The translations under genes and the position numbers were made by a program. A stretch of 64,000 bases of DNA from Arthrobacter sp. S41 (GTDB lineage Bacteria > Actinomycetota > Actinomycetes > Actinomycetales > Micrococcaceae): the NCBI RefSeq assembly GCF_004320535.1, contig NZ_SIHY01000002.1:434001-498000 (forward strand), given 5' to 3'. Of this stretch, positions 47,425-56,558 are shown in pieces. Position 1 is the first letter of the stretch. Every line of letters starts with the position of its first letter. The notes under the pieces were generated by a model that was not told where the DNA came from, made no database searches, and was given only the letters and a program-made list of their open reading frames with translations.

Positions 47425-47994
47425 CTACTTGCTCTTGGCTAGGTCTGCGAGGGTTGCAATGAGCAGACGGCGTTCAACAACTTTGATGCGTTCGTGCAAC
47501 GTGTCTTCGGTGTCTGCATCATCGATGGCGACTGCTTCTTGGCGCAGGATCGGACCGGTGTCCACGCCGGCATCTGCAATATGTACGGTGCAGCCGGTGA
47601 CCTTGACTCCGTAAGCCAGCGCGTCACGCACACCATGGGCGCCAGGGAACGAAGGCAGCAAGGCGGGATGAGTATTGATGTATGTGCCGTCAAAAGCGTT
47701 GATGAATTCTTCGCCGACGATTCGCATAAATCCAGAGGACACAACGTAGTCCGGTGCGTAGGACAGGCATTTTTCTGTCAGCGCATGGTTCCAGTCTTTG
47801 CGATCTTCGTAATCCTTGAAGTTCACAACAAAGGTTTCGATTCCGGCTTCAGCCGAACGCTGCACACCGTAGGTATCGTGTTTGTCGGCGCCGACCGCGG
47901 CGATGTCTACGTTGGGTAATTCACCAGCCTGAACGGCGTCTATGACTGCCTGAAGGTTCGAACCAGTTCCTGAAACCAAAACCACAATGCGCAT
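47425..47994 (-). CDS. purN: Phosphoribosylglycinamide formyltransferase
   Basis: A 189-residue cytoplasmic enzyme of purine synthesis: GAR + 10-formyl-THF to FGAR. It has the start RIVVLVSGTGSNLQAVIDAV with the phosphate loop, the formyl-transfer region FMRIVGEEFINAFDGTYINT followed by HPALLPSFPGAHGVRDAL with catalytic Asn and His, and GCTVHIADAGVDTGPILRQE with the catalytic Asp. GAAGGC precedes the ATG. In most actinobacteria it is followed directly by purH and preceded by a perM-like gene. Here both are separated from it by foreign blocks. Confidence 0.96.
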   Translation of the reverse strand: MRIVVLVSGTGSNLQAVIDAVQAGELPNVDIAAVGADKHDTYGVQRSAEAGIETFVVNFKDYEDRKDWNHALTEKCLSYAPDYVVSSGFMRIVGEEFINAFDGTYINTHPALLPSFPGAHGVRDALAYGVKVTGCTVHIADAGVDTGPILRQEAVAIDDADTEDTLHERIKVVERRLLIATLADLAKSK

Positions 47995-48102
47995 GCCTTC
48001 AATTCTACGGTTTGGTCTTGCTTGTTTTTCATTCCGCTCAGGTTTGTTGCTTATGCCAGTCTCAAACTGGCGTGGAGAGCAAAGAAAAACGATGATTACG
48101 AC

Positions 48103-48633
48103 ATGAGTGAGATTGTTCCTGATCAGAAGAATTGGACCTTCGTTTTGGACTCGGTCTGCCCCGAGTGCCAGGTTGATGTCCGCGAGGTGACTCCCAAGGA
48201 CGTCATCGAGCGATTGCCCTCTGGGGTTCAGCGCTATGTGACGGCGCTACACAATCCAGCAGCACGCGTGCGGAAAAATCCGGCGCGTTGGAGTGATCAG
48301 GAATATGTAACGCACGTAGCGCACATGTTGGTGATCATGACGCAGCGACTGGATCTGATGCTTGGGCAAGATGAGCCCACCTTCCCGAATTGGGATCAGG
48401 ATCAGGCTGCCAATGAAGGTAATTACAACGCTCTTACTGCTGGTGACGTCACGGCGCAGCTTGAGACCGCGGCTTCAAATTATGCCGAAAAATTGGGAAG
48501 CATCGGCGCTGAATCTTATTCCAGACGGGGTTTGCGTTCAAACGGTTCGGCCTTCACTGTTGAATCTTTAAACCAGTATGCGTGGCACGATTTTGTGCAT
48601 CATCTGTGGGATCTGGACCCCAAGCCCAGCTAG
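48103..48633 (+). CDS. DinB-like hypothetical protein
   Basis: A 176-residue, mainly helical protein. The layout fits the DinB/YfiT four-helix bundle: a first helix region with WSDQEYVTHVAHMLVIMTQR, a middle Asp/Asn-rich section and a final YAWHDFVHHLWDL. Three histidines (HVAHM, the WHD and the HH pair) could bind a metal as in thiol-dependent DinB enzymes. I start at the ATG at 48103. The upstream frame is open to 48022 but overlaps the purN promoter. No partner gene is evident. Confidence 0.65.
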   Translation: MSEIVPDQKNWTFVLDSVCPECQVDVREVTPKDVIERLPSGVQRYVTALHNPAARVRKNPARWSDQEYVTHVAHMLVIMTQRLDLMLGQDEPTFPNWDQDQAANEGNYNALTAGDVTAQLETAASNYAEKLGSIGAESYSRRGLRSNGSAFTVESLNQYAWHDFVHHLWDLDPKPS

Positions 48634-48703
48634 AGCGGGCGTCTGGACTCCGGTAGGCGATGCGGCAAATTTATGGCAGCAGTTAATTTATTTGAAACCT
48701 GCA

Positions 48704-48753
48704 TTGACCAACCCTGTGACCCGTGATACATTTTTCCCTGTTATACGAATAAC
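48704..48753 (+). promoter_or_regulatory. Promoter and LacI operator of the fructan operon
   Basis: A -35 TTGACC (48704-48709) and -10 TACATT (48727-48732) are separated by 17 bp. Right downstream, at the expected start of transcription, lies GTTATACGAATAAC (48740-48753), a CG-centred LacI-type palindrome. The first gene, a LacI regulator, starts 33 bp later. Confidence 0.65.
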
Positions 48754-48785
48754 TAACTCGCATCACTCAATGGGGAGACACTTTG

Positions 48786-49829
48786 ATGGCTAGAGCCAAG
48801 CCCGCTTCCGGGCCCACAATGCACGATGTGGCAGCTGCAGCCAGTGTCTCCCAAGCCACCGTTTCCCTGGTCCTAAATTCCGCTCCTGGATCACGCTTCT
48901 CTGCCGACACTCAGCAGCGAGTCTGGGATGCAGTTGAACAGTTGGGATACCGCACCAACGCGCACGCCAAGGTGTTGCGCGAAGGTGTTTCAGGGATGAT
49001 CGGCTTCATTGGCGACTCGGTGGCAACCTCACCTTTCGCTGGTGCAATCATCGAAGGTGCGCAGGAAAGAGCCTGGGAAGAAGGGCTCCTGCTGCTAACC
49101 ATCAACACTGGCGGCGACAAAAAACTTGAGGCCGCTTCGCTAGATACGATGCTCTCCTACAAGGTGGCCGGTGTCGTGTACGCGGCAATGTATAACCGTT
49201 ATCTTGAAGTCCCCAAAGCGCTGGCCGGGGTCCCTTCGGTCGTCTTGAACTCCCAAGACAAAGACGGCAAGCTCCCCAGCGTCGCTCCAGACGAAATTCA
49301 AGGTGGCTACACCGCCACTCGACGGTTACTTGACGCTGGCCATACCCGAATAGGCATGATCAACATCGAAACCTTAGAAAGTGGACTACCGGCAGCGGTG
49401 GGACGCTTCGCAGGTTATCAAAAGGCCATGAACGAAGCTGGAGTCGAAGTTGATCCTTCACTGCTTCGCTTCGGCGAAGGTGGAGAAACTCATGGCTACA
49501 CCTTCGGTAGGGAACTACTTTCTTCCAACCGTCCGCCAACCGCTATCTTCTGTGCCAACGACCGCACCGCATGGGGCGTTTATCAGGCGGCAGCGGAGTT
49601 GCGGGTATCAATTCCTGATGATGTTTCAATCATTGGCTTTGATAATCAGTCCACACTAGCTCCGTTCCTTCGCCCCGGACTGACAACTCTTGAACTACCT
49701 TTCGCCGCAATGGGCCGACAATCGGTGGATTTCCTCCTCCAAGGAGCTAAACCTGATGGTCAGGTAAAGCTCATGGATTGCCCACTTATTGAACGCTCGT
49801 CGGTATCACACCCCAAGGAGAAGCCTTGA
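48786..49829 (+). CDS. LacI-family regulator of the ABC/GH32 operon
   Basis: A 347-residue repressor. The DNA-binding domain is TMHDVAAAASVSQATVSLVL with hinge QLGYRTNAHAKVL, and the sensor domain is of periplasmic-binding type (IFCANDRTAWGVYQAA, VSIIGFDNQSTLAPFLRPGL). The ATG at 48786 follows GGGAGA, whereas the TTG one codon earlier is not needed. It overlaps the first permease by 4 bp (TTGA), so regulator and transporter are one transcript. The palindrome at 48740 is the likely operator. Confidence 0.92.
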   Translation: MARAKPASGPTMHDVAAAASVSQATVSLVLNSAPGSRFSADTQQRVWDAVEQLGYRTNAHAKVLREGVSGMIGFIGDSVATSPFAGAIIEGAQERAWEEGLLLLTINTGGDKKLEAASLDTMLSYKVAGVVYAAMYNRYLEVPKALAGVPSVVLNSQDKDGKLPSVAPDEIQGGYTATRRLLDAGHTRIGMINIETLESGLPAAVGRFAGYQKAMNEAGVEVDPSLLRFGEGGETHGYTFGRELLSSNRPPTAIFCANDRTAWGVYQAAAELRVSIPDDVSIIGFDNQSTLAPFLRPGLTTLELPFAAMGRQSVDFLLQGAKPDGQVKLMDCPLIERSSVSHPKEKP

Positions 49830-50797
49830 GTCAATCAAAACCAGCTGCTCTCAGGCGATTTAGCAAATCACCTAAAAAGCGCAAAGTTCCCTTTTCGCTT
49901 CAGCTGAAAAAGATCTTGGCAGCCTGGCAGTTATACGTATTACTAATACCTGCCCTGGCCTACATCGTGATCTTCAAGTACTGGCCAATGTACGGTGTCC
50001 AAATCGCATTCAGGAACTACAACCCCACCGACGGTTTCACCGGAAGCCAGTGGGTTGGCCTGAAGCACTTCATCAGATTTGTGAATTCTTACCAATTCAC
50101 AGAGGTGCTGGGCAACACGATCTGGATCGCAGTACTGGGTCTGCTCATTGCCTTCCCGGTGCCAATCATCCTGGCGCTGCTCGTCAACGGGTTGCAGAGC
50201 GAGAAGTTCAAAAAGTTCACCCAAACCGTGCTGTACTCCCCTGCCTTCATCTCCACCGTGGTGGTAGTCGGCATGATGTTCGTACTGCTCTCTCCACGTT
50301 CAGGCTTGGTCAATAACGCCATCCAGCTCGCTGGTGGTGAACCGATCTTCTTCATGGGATCCCCCGACTGGTTCCGCCCGGTCTACCTGATTTCTGACAT
50401 CTGGCAAAACGCCGGCTTCTCAATGATTGTGTACCTAGCAGCCCTAGCCGGCATCGATCCAGCCTTGCACGACGCGGCCAAGGTTGACGGTGCATCCAAG
50501 CTGCAGCGCATGCGCCACATCGATTTGCCAGGCATCATGCCAATGGTCACCGTGCTGTTCATCTTGGCAATCGGTAACTTGCTCAACGTTGGGTTCGAAA
50601 AGGCACTGCTGATGCAGACTCCGCTGAACCTCGCCAACTCTGAAATCATCCAGACCTACGTTTACCACGCTGGTCTGCAGCAGGCTCAGTTCAGCTACTC
50701 GGCTGCTATCGGTCTGTTCAACTCCGTCCTCAACCTGGTGCTGCTGTTGATCTTCAACCGTGTGGCTCGCCGGGCAAACCAAGCAACCTTGTGGTGA
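49826..50797 (+). CDS. ABC sugar permease, LplB type
   Basis: A 323-residue membrane subunit of a carbohydrate ABC importer, with six hydrophobic segments after a basic cytoplasmic N-terminus (SKSPKKRKVPFSLQLKKILA). The early KYWPMYGVQIAFRNYNPTDG block is typical of the LplB-type polysaccharide-uptake group. The EAA-like loop is AALAGIDPALHDAAKVDGAS, the contact point for the ATPase. The TTG start overlaps lacI and has AAGGAG upstream. No ATPase gene is in the operon, so a shared MsmK-type ATPase encoded elsewhere is needed. Confidence 0.93.
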   Translation: MSQSKPAALRRFSKSPKKRKVPFSLQLKKILAAWQLYVLLIPALAYIVIFKYWPMYGVQIAFRNYNPTDGFTGSQWVGLKHFIRFVNSYQFTEVLGNTIWIAVLGLLIAFPVPIILALLVNGLQSEKFKKFTQTVLYSPAFISTVVVVGMMFVLLSPRSGLVNNAIQLAGGEPIFFMGSPDWFRPVYLISDIWQNAGFSMIVYLAALAGIDPALHDAAKVDGASKLQRMRHIDLPGIMPMVTVLFILAIGNLLNVGFEKALLMQTPLNLANSEIIQTYVYHAGLQQAQFSYSAAIGLFNSVLNLVLLLIFNRVARRANQATLW

Positions 50798-50803
50798 TCC
50801 CCG

Positions 50804-51787
50804 ATGTCATTAAAAACAATTCCAGCAACACCAGTTTCGCCTCGACGGGAGGGACAGAAGGTGATTAATCGTCAGTCCGGTGGCAAGTCAAAGTTCCGCC
50901 TCCTGCGCGAACGTTACGCCGACCGCACCTTCACTATCGCAGCGGTCACCATCCTGATCCTGTCGATCTTGGCTGTCGTTTACCCGTTGTACTTCATCGT
51001 GATCGCATCCATCAGTGATCCCAATGCAGTGTATGAAGGCAAGGTTTGGCTCTTCCCCTCTGGAGTGACTTTCGAGGGATACCAGCGAATCCTTACCGAT
51101 GGCCGAATCTGGTCAGGCCTGACCAATACAGTGATCTACACGGTACTGGGAACGGCAATCAGCGTTTCCACCATCTTGTGCGGAGCCTACGCACTATCTC
51201 GCAAGGATATGCCGGGCCGTAAGTTCTTGATGTTGCTCTTTGTCATCACCATGTTCTTCGATGGCGGTCTGATCACCAAGTACCTGGTCGTGAAGGATCT
51301 GGGCATGCTCAACACCGTGTGGGCAGTAGTTTTGCCTGGCGCTGTTGGTGTGTGGAACCTGATCATCGCTCGGTCATTCTTTGAACACACCATCCCTAAT
51401 GAATTGCGTGAAGCAGCTCAGATGGATGGGGCCAATGACTTCCGCTTCTTCTTCCAGATGGTTCTTCCACTATCAAAACCACTGATCATGCTGATGATCA
51501 TGGTGCACGTAGTGGCCAACTGGAACTCGTTCTTCGATGCTCTGATCTTCCTCAACGACGATTCAAAGTATCCCCTCCAGCTAGTTCTGCGAAACATCCT
51601 TATCCAATCCGACGTTTCCTCGACGGGCACCACCGGCGGAGATATTGCCTCCTACGCCGCGGCCCAGCGAATAGCCGAACTGACCAAGTACGCGATGATC
51701 GTCGTCTCCAGCCTGCCGCTGATGATCGCCTTGCCGTTCATGCAAAAGCACTTCACCAAGGGCATGATGATCGGCGCAGTTAAGTAA
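50804..51787 (+). CDS. ABC sugar permease, YtcP/MalG type
   Basis: A 327-residue partner permease with six hydrophobic segments. It has VYPLYFIVIASISDPNAVYE near the N-terminus, GAYALSRKDMPGRKFLM and the EAA loop ELREAAQMDGANDFRFFFQM. It starts 6 bp after the first permease. The two probably form the membrane channel for an oligosaccharide delivered by the lipoprotein encoded next. Confidence 0.93.
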   Translation: MSLKTIPATPVSPRREGQKVINRQSGGKSKFRLLRERYADRTFTIAAVTILILSILAVVYPLYFIVIASISDPNAVYEGKVWLFPSGVTFEGYQRILTDGRIWSGLTNTVIYTVLGTAISVSTILCGAYALSRKDMPGRKFLMLLFVITMFFDGGLITKYLVVKDLGMLNTVWAVVLPGAVGVWNLIIARSFFEHTIPNELREAAQMDGANDFRFFFQMVLPLSKPLIMLMIMVHVVANWNSFFDALIFLNDDSKYPLQLVLRNILIQSDVSSTGTTGGDIASYAAAQRIAELTKYAMIVVSSLPLMIALPFMQKHFTKGMMIGAVK

Positions 51788-51863
51788 TCACACTCTTCAC
51801 CTCTCAATCGCAGGGCTAAGTTCCACTGCTTAGTCCTGCACCCCACCCCGAATAGGAACCACC

Positions 51864-53474
51864 ATGGCACTTAATCGCCGACATGCAGCTCTTGCTGCAG
51901 CGCTAGCCGGAACATTGATGTTCACCGCTTGCGGCTCAGGAAGCTCCGATGCACCTGAAATCGAGGATTCCTCAGCGGAATTCGGCTTCCACGACACCGG
52001 CCTGCCGATCGTTGATAAGAAGCTGGACTTGACCTTCTCCGGTTCCAAGACCGCGCTGGCCCCTGACTTCAACACCATGACCGTGGTGAAGAACTGGGAA
52101 AAGGACACTAACGTTCACATCAACTGGGAAAACCTTCCAGAGACCGTATTCCAGGAAAAGAAGAACCTGATTCTTGCTGGTGGCGATCTGCCAGATGCAT
52201 TCTTCAACTCGGGACTGACCGACTCTGAAATTGCGACTTACGCAACCAGCGGCACCCTGATCCCGCTTGAAGGTCTGGTCGAAAAGAACGCACCAAATCT
52301 TTCCAAGCTGCTCAACGAGCGTCCTGATATCAAGGCCGCGATCACTTCCTCAGATGGTCACATCTACTCACTGCCTTCCATTGAAGAGCTCGGCTTGGTT
52401 CAGTTCCCTAACCAGCTGATCGTCAACACCGCATGGCTAAAAAAGCTGGATATCCCAATGCCTAAGACCGTGGATGAATTCCACGATGCGCTCAAGGCTT
52501 TCAAGGAAAAGGATGCTTCGGGCACCGGCAAGACCATTCCACTGAGCTTCATGCCAGGCTCGTGGTGTGCCGATATCGTTGACCTGATTGCTGCCCTCGG
52601 CGGCATCCCAGACAATGCAGATCACCGCATTGTTCAGGACGGAAAGGTCATCTACACCCCTACCCAAGAGGGTTATAAGAAGGCCATCCAGACCCTACAC
52701 ACCTGGTACAAGGAAGGCCTGATCGACCCAGAGTCGTTCTCGCAGGACGACAAGGCTTACCTAGCCAAGGGTAAGGCTGCCAAGGAAAACCTCGGCTCGT
52801 TCGTTTGGTGGGAGACCCCAGAAATGGTTGGCGCTGACCGTGCCAAGGACTACGCAATTGTTCCAGTTCTGGAAGGTGTTGACGGCCAGCGTATCGCCAG
52901 CCAGTCCAACAACCAGGAAATCGCCCGTGGCGCCTTCGCCATCACCAACGTCAACAAGTACCCAGCAGCTACCATTCGTTGGGCCGACCACCTTTACGAT
53001 CCGGTTGAATCCGCTCAGGCTAACTGGGGACCAATCGGCGAGACGTTGAAGAAGGATGAAAAGACTGGTCTGCTCACCCAGATTCCAGTCAAGGAAGGCG
53101 AAAGCGAAGGCGAACGCCGCCAGAAGGTCGCACCAAGCGGTCCAAAGGCTAACACCGCCGAGAACTTCAAGACTGTTGTCGCTCCGGAGCCACGCGCTGC
53201 CGAACGTCAGAAGGTTGTTAACGAGTTCTACAAGCCATTCGCTGGCAACGAGGGTTACCCTGCGGTCCCACTGTCCAACGATGAGCTGCAGGAAATCAGC
53301 ACCGTTGAAACCGATGCTGCTTCATTGGTTGAGCAGAAGGTCGCCAAGTGGATTGTCACCGGTGGCATCGAAGACGAGTGGGACGAGTACGTCGCACAGC
53401 TTCAGAGTGTTGGCGTTGATCGCATGGTAGAGGTCTACCAAACCGCGCTGGACCGTTACAAGTCCAACTCCTAA
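51864..53474 (+). CDS. Extracellular solute-binding lipoprotein
   Basis: A 536-residue substrate-binding protein. The signal peptide (MALNRRHAALAAALAGTLMF) ends in a lipobox with Cys at FTAC, so the mature protein should be anchored to the outer face of the membrane. The mature part has WENLPETVFQEKKNLILAGG and DLPDAFF as in the large LplA-type binding proteins. A 76-bp gap separates it from the permease, and a strong hairpin follows, which probably gives it extra transcript stability. The ligand is inferred from the GH32 gene to be a fructan or fructo-oligosaccharide. Confidence 0.93.
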   Translation: MALNRRHAALAAALAGTLMFTACGSGSSDAPEIEDSSAEFGFHDTGLPIVDKKLDLTFSGSKTALAPDFNTMTVVKNWEKDTNVHINWENLPETVFQEKKNLILAGGDLPDAFFNSGLTDSEIATYATSGTLIPLEGLVEKNAPNLSKLLNERPDIKAAITSSDGHIYSLPSIEELGLVQFPNQLIVNTAWLKKLDIPMPKTVDEFHDALKAFKEKDASGTGKTIPLSFMPGSWCADIVDLIAALGGIPDNADHRIVQDGKVIYTPTQEGYKKAIQTLHTWYKEGLIDPESFSQDDKAYLAKGKAAKENLGSFVWWETPEMVGADRAKDYAIVPVLEGVDGQRIASQSNNQEIARGAFAITNVNKYPAATIRWADHLYDPVESAQANWGPIGETLKKDEKTGLLTQIPVKEGESEGERRQKVAPSGPKANTAENFKTVVAPEPRAAERQKVVNEFYKPFAGNEGYPAVPLSNDELQEISTVETDAASLVEQKVAKWIVTGGIEDEWDEYVAQLQSVGVDRMVEVYQTALDRYKSNS

Positions 53475-53491
53475 TTCACCACGCACAAGCT

Positions 53492-53528
53492 AGGGCCGGA
53501 CGGAACCTGAAAATTTCCGTCCGGCCCT
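53492..53528 (+). terminator. Hairpin between the binding protein and GH32 genes
   Basis: Perfect 14-bp arms AGGGCCGGACGGAA (53492-53505) and its complement (53515-53528) with a 9-nt loop, 17 bp after the binding-protein stop. The T run is weak, so it may be partial or protect the upstream message. Confidence 0.65.
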
Positions 53529-53573
53529 TGCTCTAGAACTAATCAAACCAGCACAGAATTGAGCTTGTTTCCC

Positions 53574-55082
53574 ATGACTGCTTCGACCGCCTCAACGGCC
53601 GAAAAGTACCGCCCGTCGCTACACTTCTCAGCGCAAGATACCTGGGTCAATGATCCCAATGGGCTGATTTACCACGATGGTCTCTACCACCTGTACTACC
53701 AGAACAACCCTTTCGGAAACGTCTGGGGAAATATGTCCTGGGGACATGCCACCTCACCAGATCTGCTCTCCTGGACACGCCATCCGGTAGCCATCGCCTG
53801 TGATGAAAATGAAGATATCTTCTCCGGCAGCATTGTCTTTGATAAAGAGAACACCAGCGGTTTTGGTACGTCCGAGAGCGCTCCACTGATCGCTTTTTAC
53901 ACCAGCGCTTACAAGCCAGGCAACGCTCGTCACGGCATCCAAGCACAGTCCGTCGCTTATAGCCTTGACGGCGGTTATAGCTGGAGCAAGCACTCCGGGA
54001 ATCCGGTGATTGATCGCAACTCCCCCGAATTCCGTGATCCTAAGGTCTTCCGCTACAGCTCAGCGGAGACCAGCTACTGGGTTATGGTCACCGTTGAAGC
54101 ACAGGATCACCAAGTAGTTCTGTATAAGTCCGAAAACCTCTTGGACTGGCAATACTTGAGCACCTTCGGCCCTGCCAACGCGACTAGCGGAGTCTGGGAA
54201 TGCCCGGATCTGTTTGAACTACCGGTAGACGGCGGAGCCAACGGATCCAAGTGGGTTCTGGTTGTTAACTTGAACCCTGGCGGCCCCAACAATGGTTCGG
54301 CAGGGCAGTACTTTGTCGGGCAGTTTGATGGCACAACCTTCACCTCCGAGTCCACCGTGACCGAAGGACGCTCCGACAACGAGCGTTTGAACGACTATCA
54401 ATGGTTGGACTGGGGCCGCGACTACTATGCAGCTGTGTCCTTCGGGGACGTTCCTGATGGGCGTCGTCTGATGATCTCTTGGATGAACAACTGGGAGTAC
54501 GCGAATCAGATTCCTACCTCACCATGGCGCAGCCCCATGTCGTTGGCCCGAGAAGTAACACTACAAACCATCGATGGTGCACCGCGTTTGGTGCAGAAGC
54601 CAGCCTTTGATCCGAAAAACGAACTGGGCTCAACTCAAAACTTCGGCCTCGATTCGGTACAGCTGGATGACGAGGTTCGAGTACTAGACCAGGCCGGCGG
54701 TGCGGTGCAGCGTATTGAGCTCTCGGTGACACCGGGAACTGCCAATGAGGTCGGTTTAGTTGTTCGCGGTGGACAGGCTGAAGGGACGCGCATCGGTGTG
54801 AACGTTGAGCAATCTGCGCTCTTTGTAGATCGCCGCAACTCAGGCGAAAGCGATTTCCACGAGTCCTTCGCTTCGCTGGATAAGGCACCTATTCTTCCGC
54901 TGAACGGATCCTACGAATTGACGATCTTTGTTGATCATTGCTCGGTGGAGATCTTTGCTCAAGGTGGGTCAGTGACGATCACGGATCTGATTTTCCCTTC
55001 CCCAGAGAGTATTGATCTTTCGCTCTACGCAACAGGCGGTAGTGCGCAGTTCAGCAATGTGGATGTTGTTCGCTTCTACTGA
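53574..55082 (+). CDS. Glycoside hydrolase family 32 beta-fructosidase
   Basis: A 502-residue retaining fructosidase (levanase/inulinase/invertase family). The five-bladed propeller starts WVNDPNGLIYHDGLYHLYYQ with the nucleophile Asp, then SPEFRDPKVF (RDP transition-state Asp) and GVWECPDLFELP with the acid/base Glu. A C-terminal beta-sandwich follows (VDHCSVEIFAQGG). No signal peptide is present, so it acts on imported oligosaccharides. The start chosen is the ATG at 53574. A TTG five codons earlier is possible and neither has a strong ribosome site. Fructan use is the likely purpose of the whole operon. Confidence 0.94.
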   Translation: MTASTASTAEKYRPSLHFSAQDTWVNDPNGLIYHDGLYHLYYQNNPFGNVWGNMSWGHATSPDLLSWTRHPVAIACDENEDIFSGSIVFDKENTSGFGTSESAPLIAFYTSAYKPGNARHGIQAQSVAYSLDGGYSWSKHSGNPVIDRNSPEFRDPKVFRYSSAETSYWVMVTVEAQDHQVVLYKSENLLDWQYLSTFGPANATSGVWECPDLFELPVDGGANGSKWVLVVNLNPGGPNNGSAGQYFVGQFDGTTFTSESTVTEGRSDNERLNDYQWLDWGRDYYAAVSFGDVPDGRRLMISWMNNWEYANQIPTSPWRSPMSLAREVTLQTIDGAPRLVQKPAFDPKNELGSTQNFGLDSVQLDDEVRVLDQAGGAVQRIELSVTPGTANEVGLVVRGGQAEGTRIGVNVEQSALFVDRRNSGESDFHESFASLDKAPILPLNGSYELTIFVDHCSVEIFAQGGSVTITDLIFPSPESIDLSLYATGGSAQFSNVDVVRFY

Positions 55083-55119
55083 TACAGCGACAGCGGATGG
55101 TTCTGCATCTGGGTACACA

Positions 55120-55150
55120 AAAGGCTGACGGAAATTTTCCGTCAGCCTTT
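55120..55150. terminator. Bidirectional terminator between GH32 and perM
   Basis: AAAGGCTGACGGAAA (55120-55134) and TTTCCGTCAGCCTTT (55136-55150) form a tight stem between convergent genes, with A and T runs at the arm ends. Confidence 0.8.
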
Positions 55151-55163
55151 GGTGTATCTAGCT

Positions 55164-56525
55164 TTAACCCTCTAGTACCGGGTCGGTTTCAAACAGTGGG
55201 GCAATGAGATACCCGATCGCCGTACCGATGCCGATCTGCAAGGCCAAAGCGCCAGCAGTCAACCACGGATTCGGGCCGAGATCTGTCAGGCGTCCGATGG
55301 CCAAGGAACCGGATGCCAGCCATGAACCGAACAGGCTCAGCACACCGGCAACCACTCCGGTAAAGACCGACAAGCAAGCCGTGGAAGCGCCCAGTGCGAG
55401 CATGTTGAACGGGATGCGACGGGCGAACCAATCTTCTAAGTGGTTCTCTCCCCCACGCAAGAAATACCAGCCAGCAAGAATACCTGCAGCAACCGGAATC
55501 AGCATGAACAGCCAATGGTTCGAGGCGTCACCCGATGGGATAGATGCCAGCATAGGGATCGATGGCAGCGGCCCCACCGTGGTTTCCAAGCTGGATAATG
55601 TGCTTCCGGAGCCCAGGGTGAATCCGCCACCGCTGACCCACGATAGGACCCAGAATGACGCATTAGGAATCAACGCCAATTGCACCAAGGTCAAAGCTGC
55701 CGAGCCGATGGGCCCTGGACGCAATTCCTGATACACGTTGGCAACTTCGGTCCAGTGCAGACCCATGTTGATAGTCAGCAGCAACCCGCTAATCCCCACG
55801 GCCGCTACGTAGCCAAGGAACCCGGCCACAACAACATGCCATACATAGGAACCAGCCCAGCGGCGGTGCGGAGACAGACGCTGAATATAGGCGGCAATGT
55901 CCACGCCAAATAGTCGAGCCCACGAACCGGCCTCGCGGCGCGCTCCGATAATCAACCCCAGGGTCGCAATGATCAGCGGGATGAAAATAGCGGCAAAGAG
56001 ATTCACCCGCGCGTAACTGTTATTAACGAGCAGTCCCACCACCGCGCCGATGGCGCCATAAGCGGCAAATGCTCCGAGCAGCCCTTGCCAGAGCTGATCG
56101 GTGTAGGAAGCACGCGCGATGCGTCGACCTGCGCGCAGGCAGAAGGCAAAGGGAAGTAACGACAGGCCCAAAGGAATCAGCGTCAGCCATCCGGAAACGG
56201 AGCTAGGATCCTCGCCTGTGCCTAGGTTCAAAACTTCAATTGGCACACCGTGGATCATCAGCCAGATGAATCCAGCAAACTGCAAAATGACGTTAAAGGA
56301 GTCTTCCAAGAAGCCGCCGCTGAAGTACACGGCGATCAGTGGCAACATGATCAGGGCTATGCAAAATACAACGGACTGCAGGATCTCAAAAACGCCCTGC
56401 AACGCAAGGGGCATTGGCCAGCCGTTGCGCAGACGCAACATCACTGCCTTCATGGGTTTCTTTTCGCGGCTCATCATTCTCAATGTTGCCACCAATAGGC
56501 TCGCCTCACGCAGATCGACGCGCAT
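55164..56525 (-). CDS. perM: PerM-like integral membrane protein (DUF6350)
   Basis: A 453-residue protein with nine or ten hydrophobic segments and few charged loops. Length, the MPLALQGVFEILQ start of the membrane part and the C-terminal GGENHLEDWFARRIPFN loop agree with the DUF6350/PerM group, whose mycobacterial member acts in cell division and precedes purN-purH. The assignment rests partly on that synteny. The ATG at 56525 has AGGGG upstream. An internal ATG at 56477 is an alternative. In this window purN lies 7.2 kb further along the same strand. Confidence 0.7.
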   Translation of the reverse strand: MRVDLREASLLVATLRMMSREKKPMKAVMLRLRNGWPMPLALQGVFEILQSVVFCIALIMLPLIAVYFSGGFLEDSFNVILQFAGFIWLMIHGVPIEVLNLGTGEDPSSVSGWLTLIPLGLSLLPFAFCLRAGRRIARASYTDQLWQGLLGAFAAYGAIGAVVGLLVNNSYARVNLFAAIFIPLIIATLGLIIGARREAGSWARLFGVDIAAYIQRLSPHRRWAGSYVWHVVVAGFLGYVAAVGISGLLLTINMGLHWTEVANVYQELRPGPIGSAALTLVQLALIPNASFWVLSWVSGGGFTLGSGSTLSSLETTVGPLPSIPMLASIPSGDASNHWLFMLIPVAAGILAGWYFLRGGENHLEDWFARRIPFNMLALGASTACLSVFTGVVAGVLSLFGSWLASGSLAIGRLTDLGPNPWLTAGALALQIGIGTAIGYLIAPLFETDPVLEG

Positions 56526-56558
56526 CCTGCCCCTGAGCGCTTGCCAACAACCGCGTTA

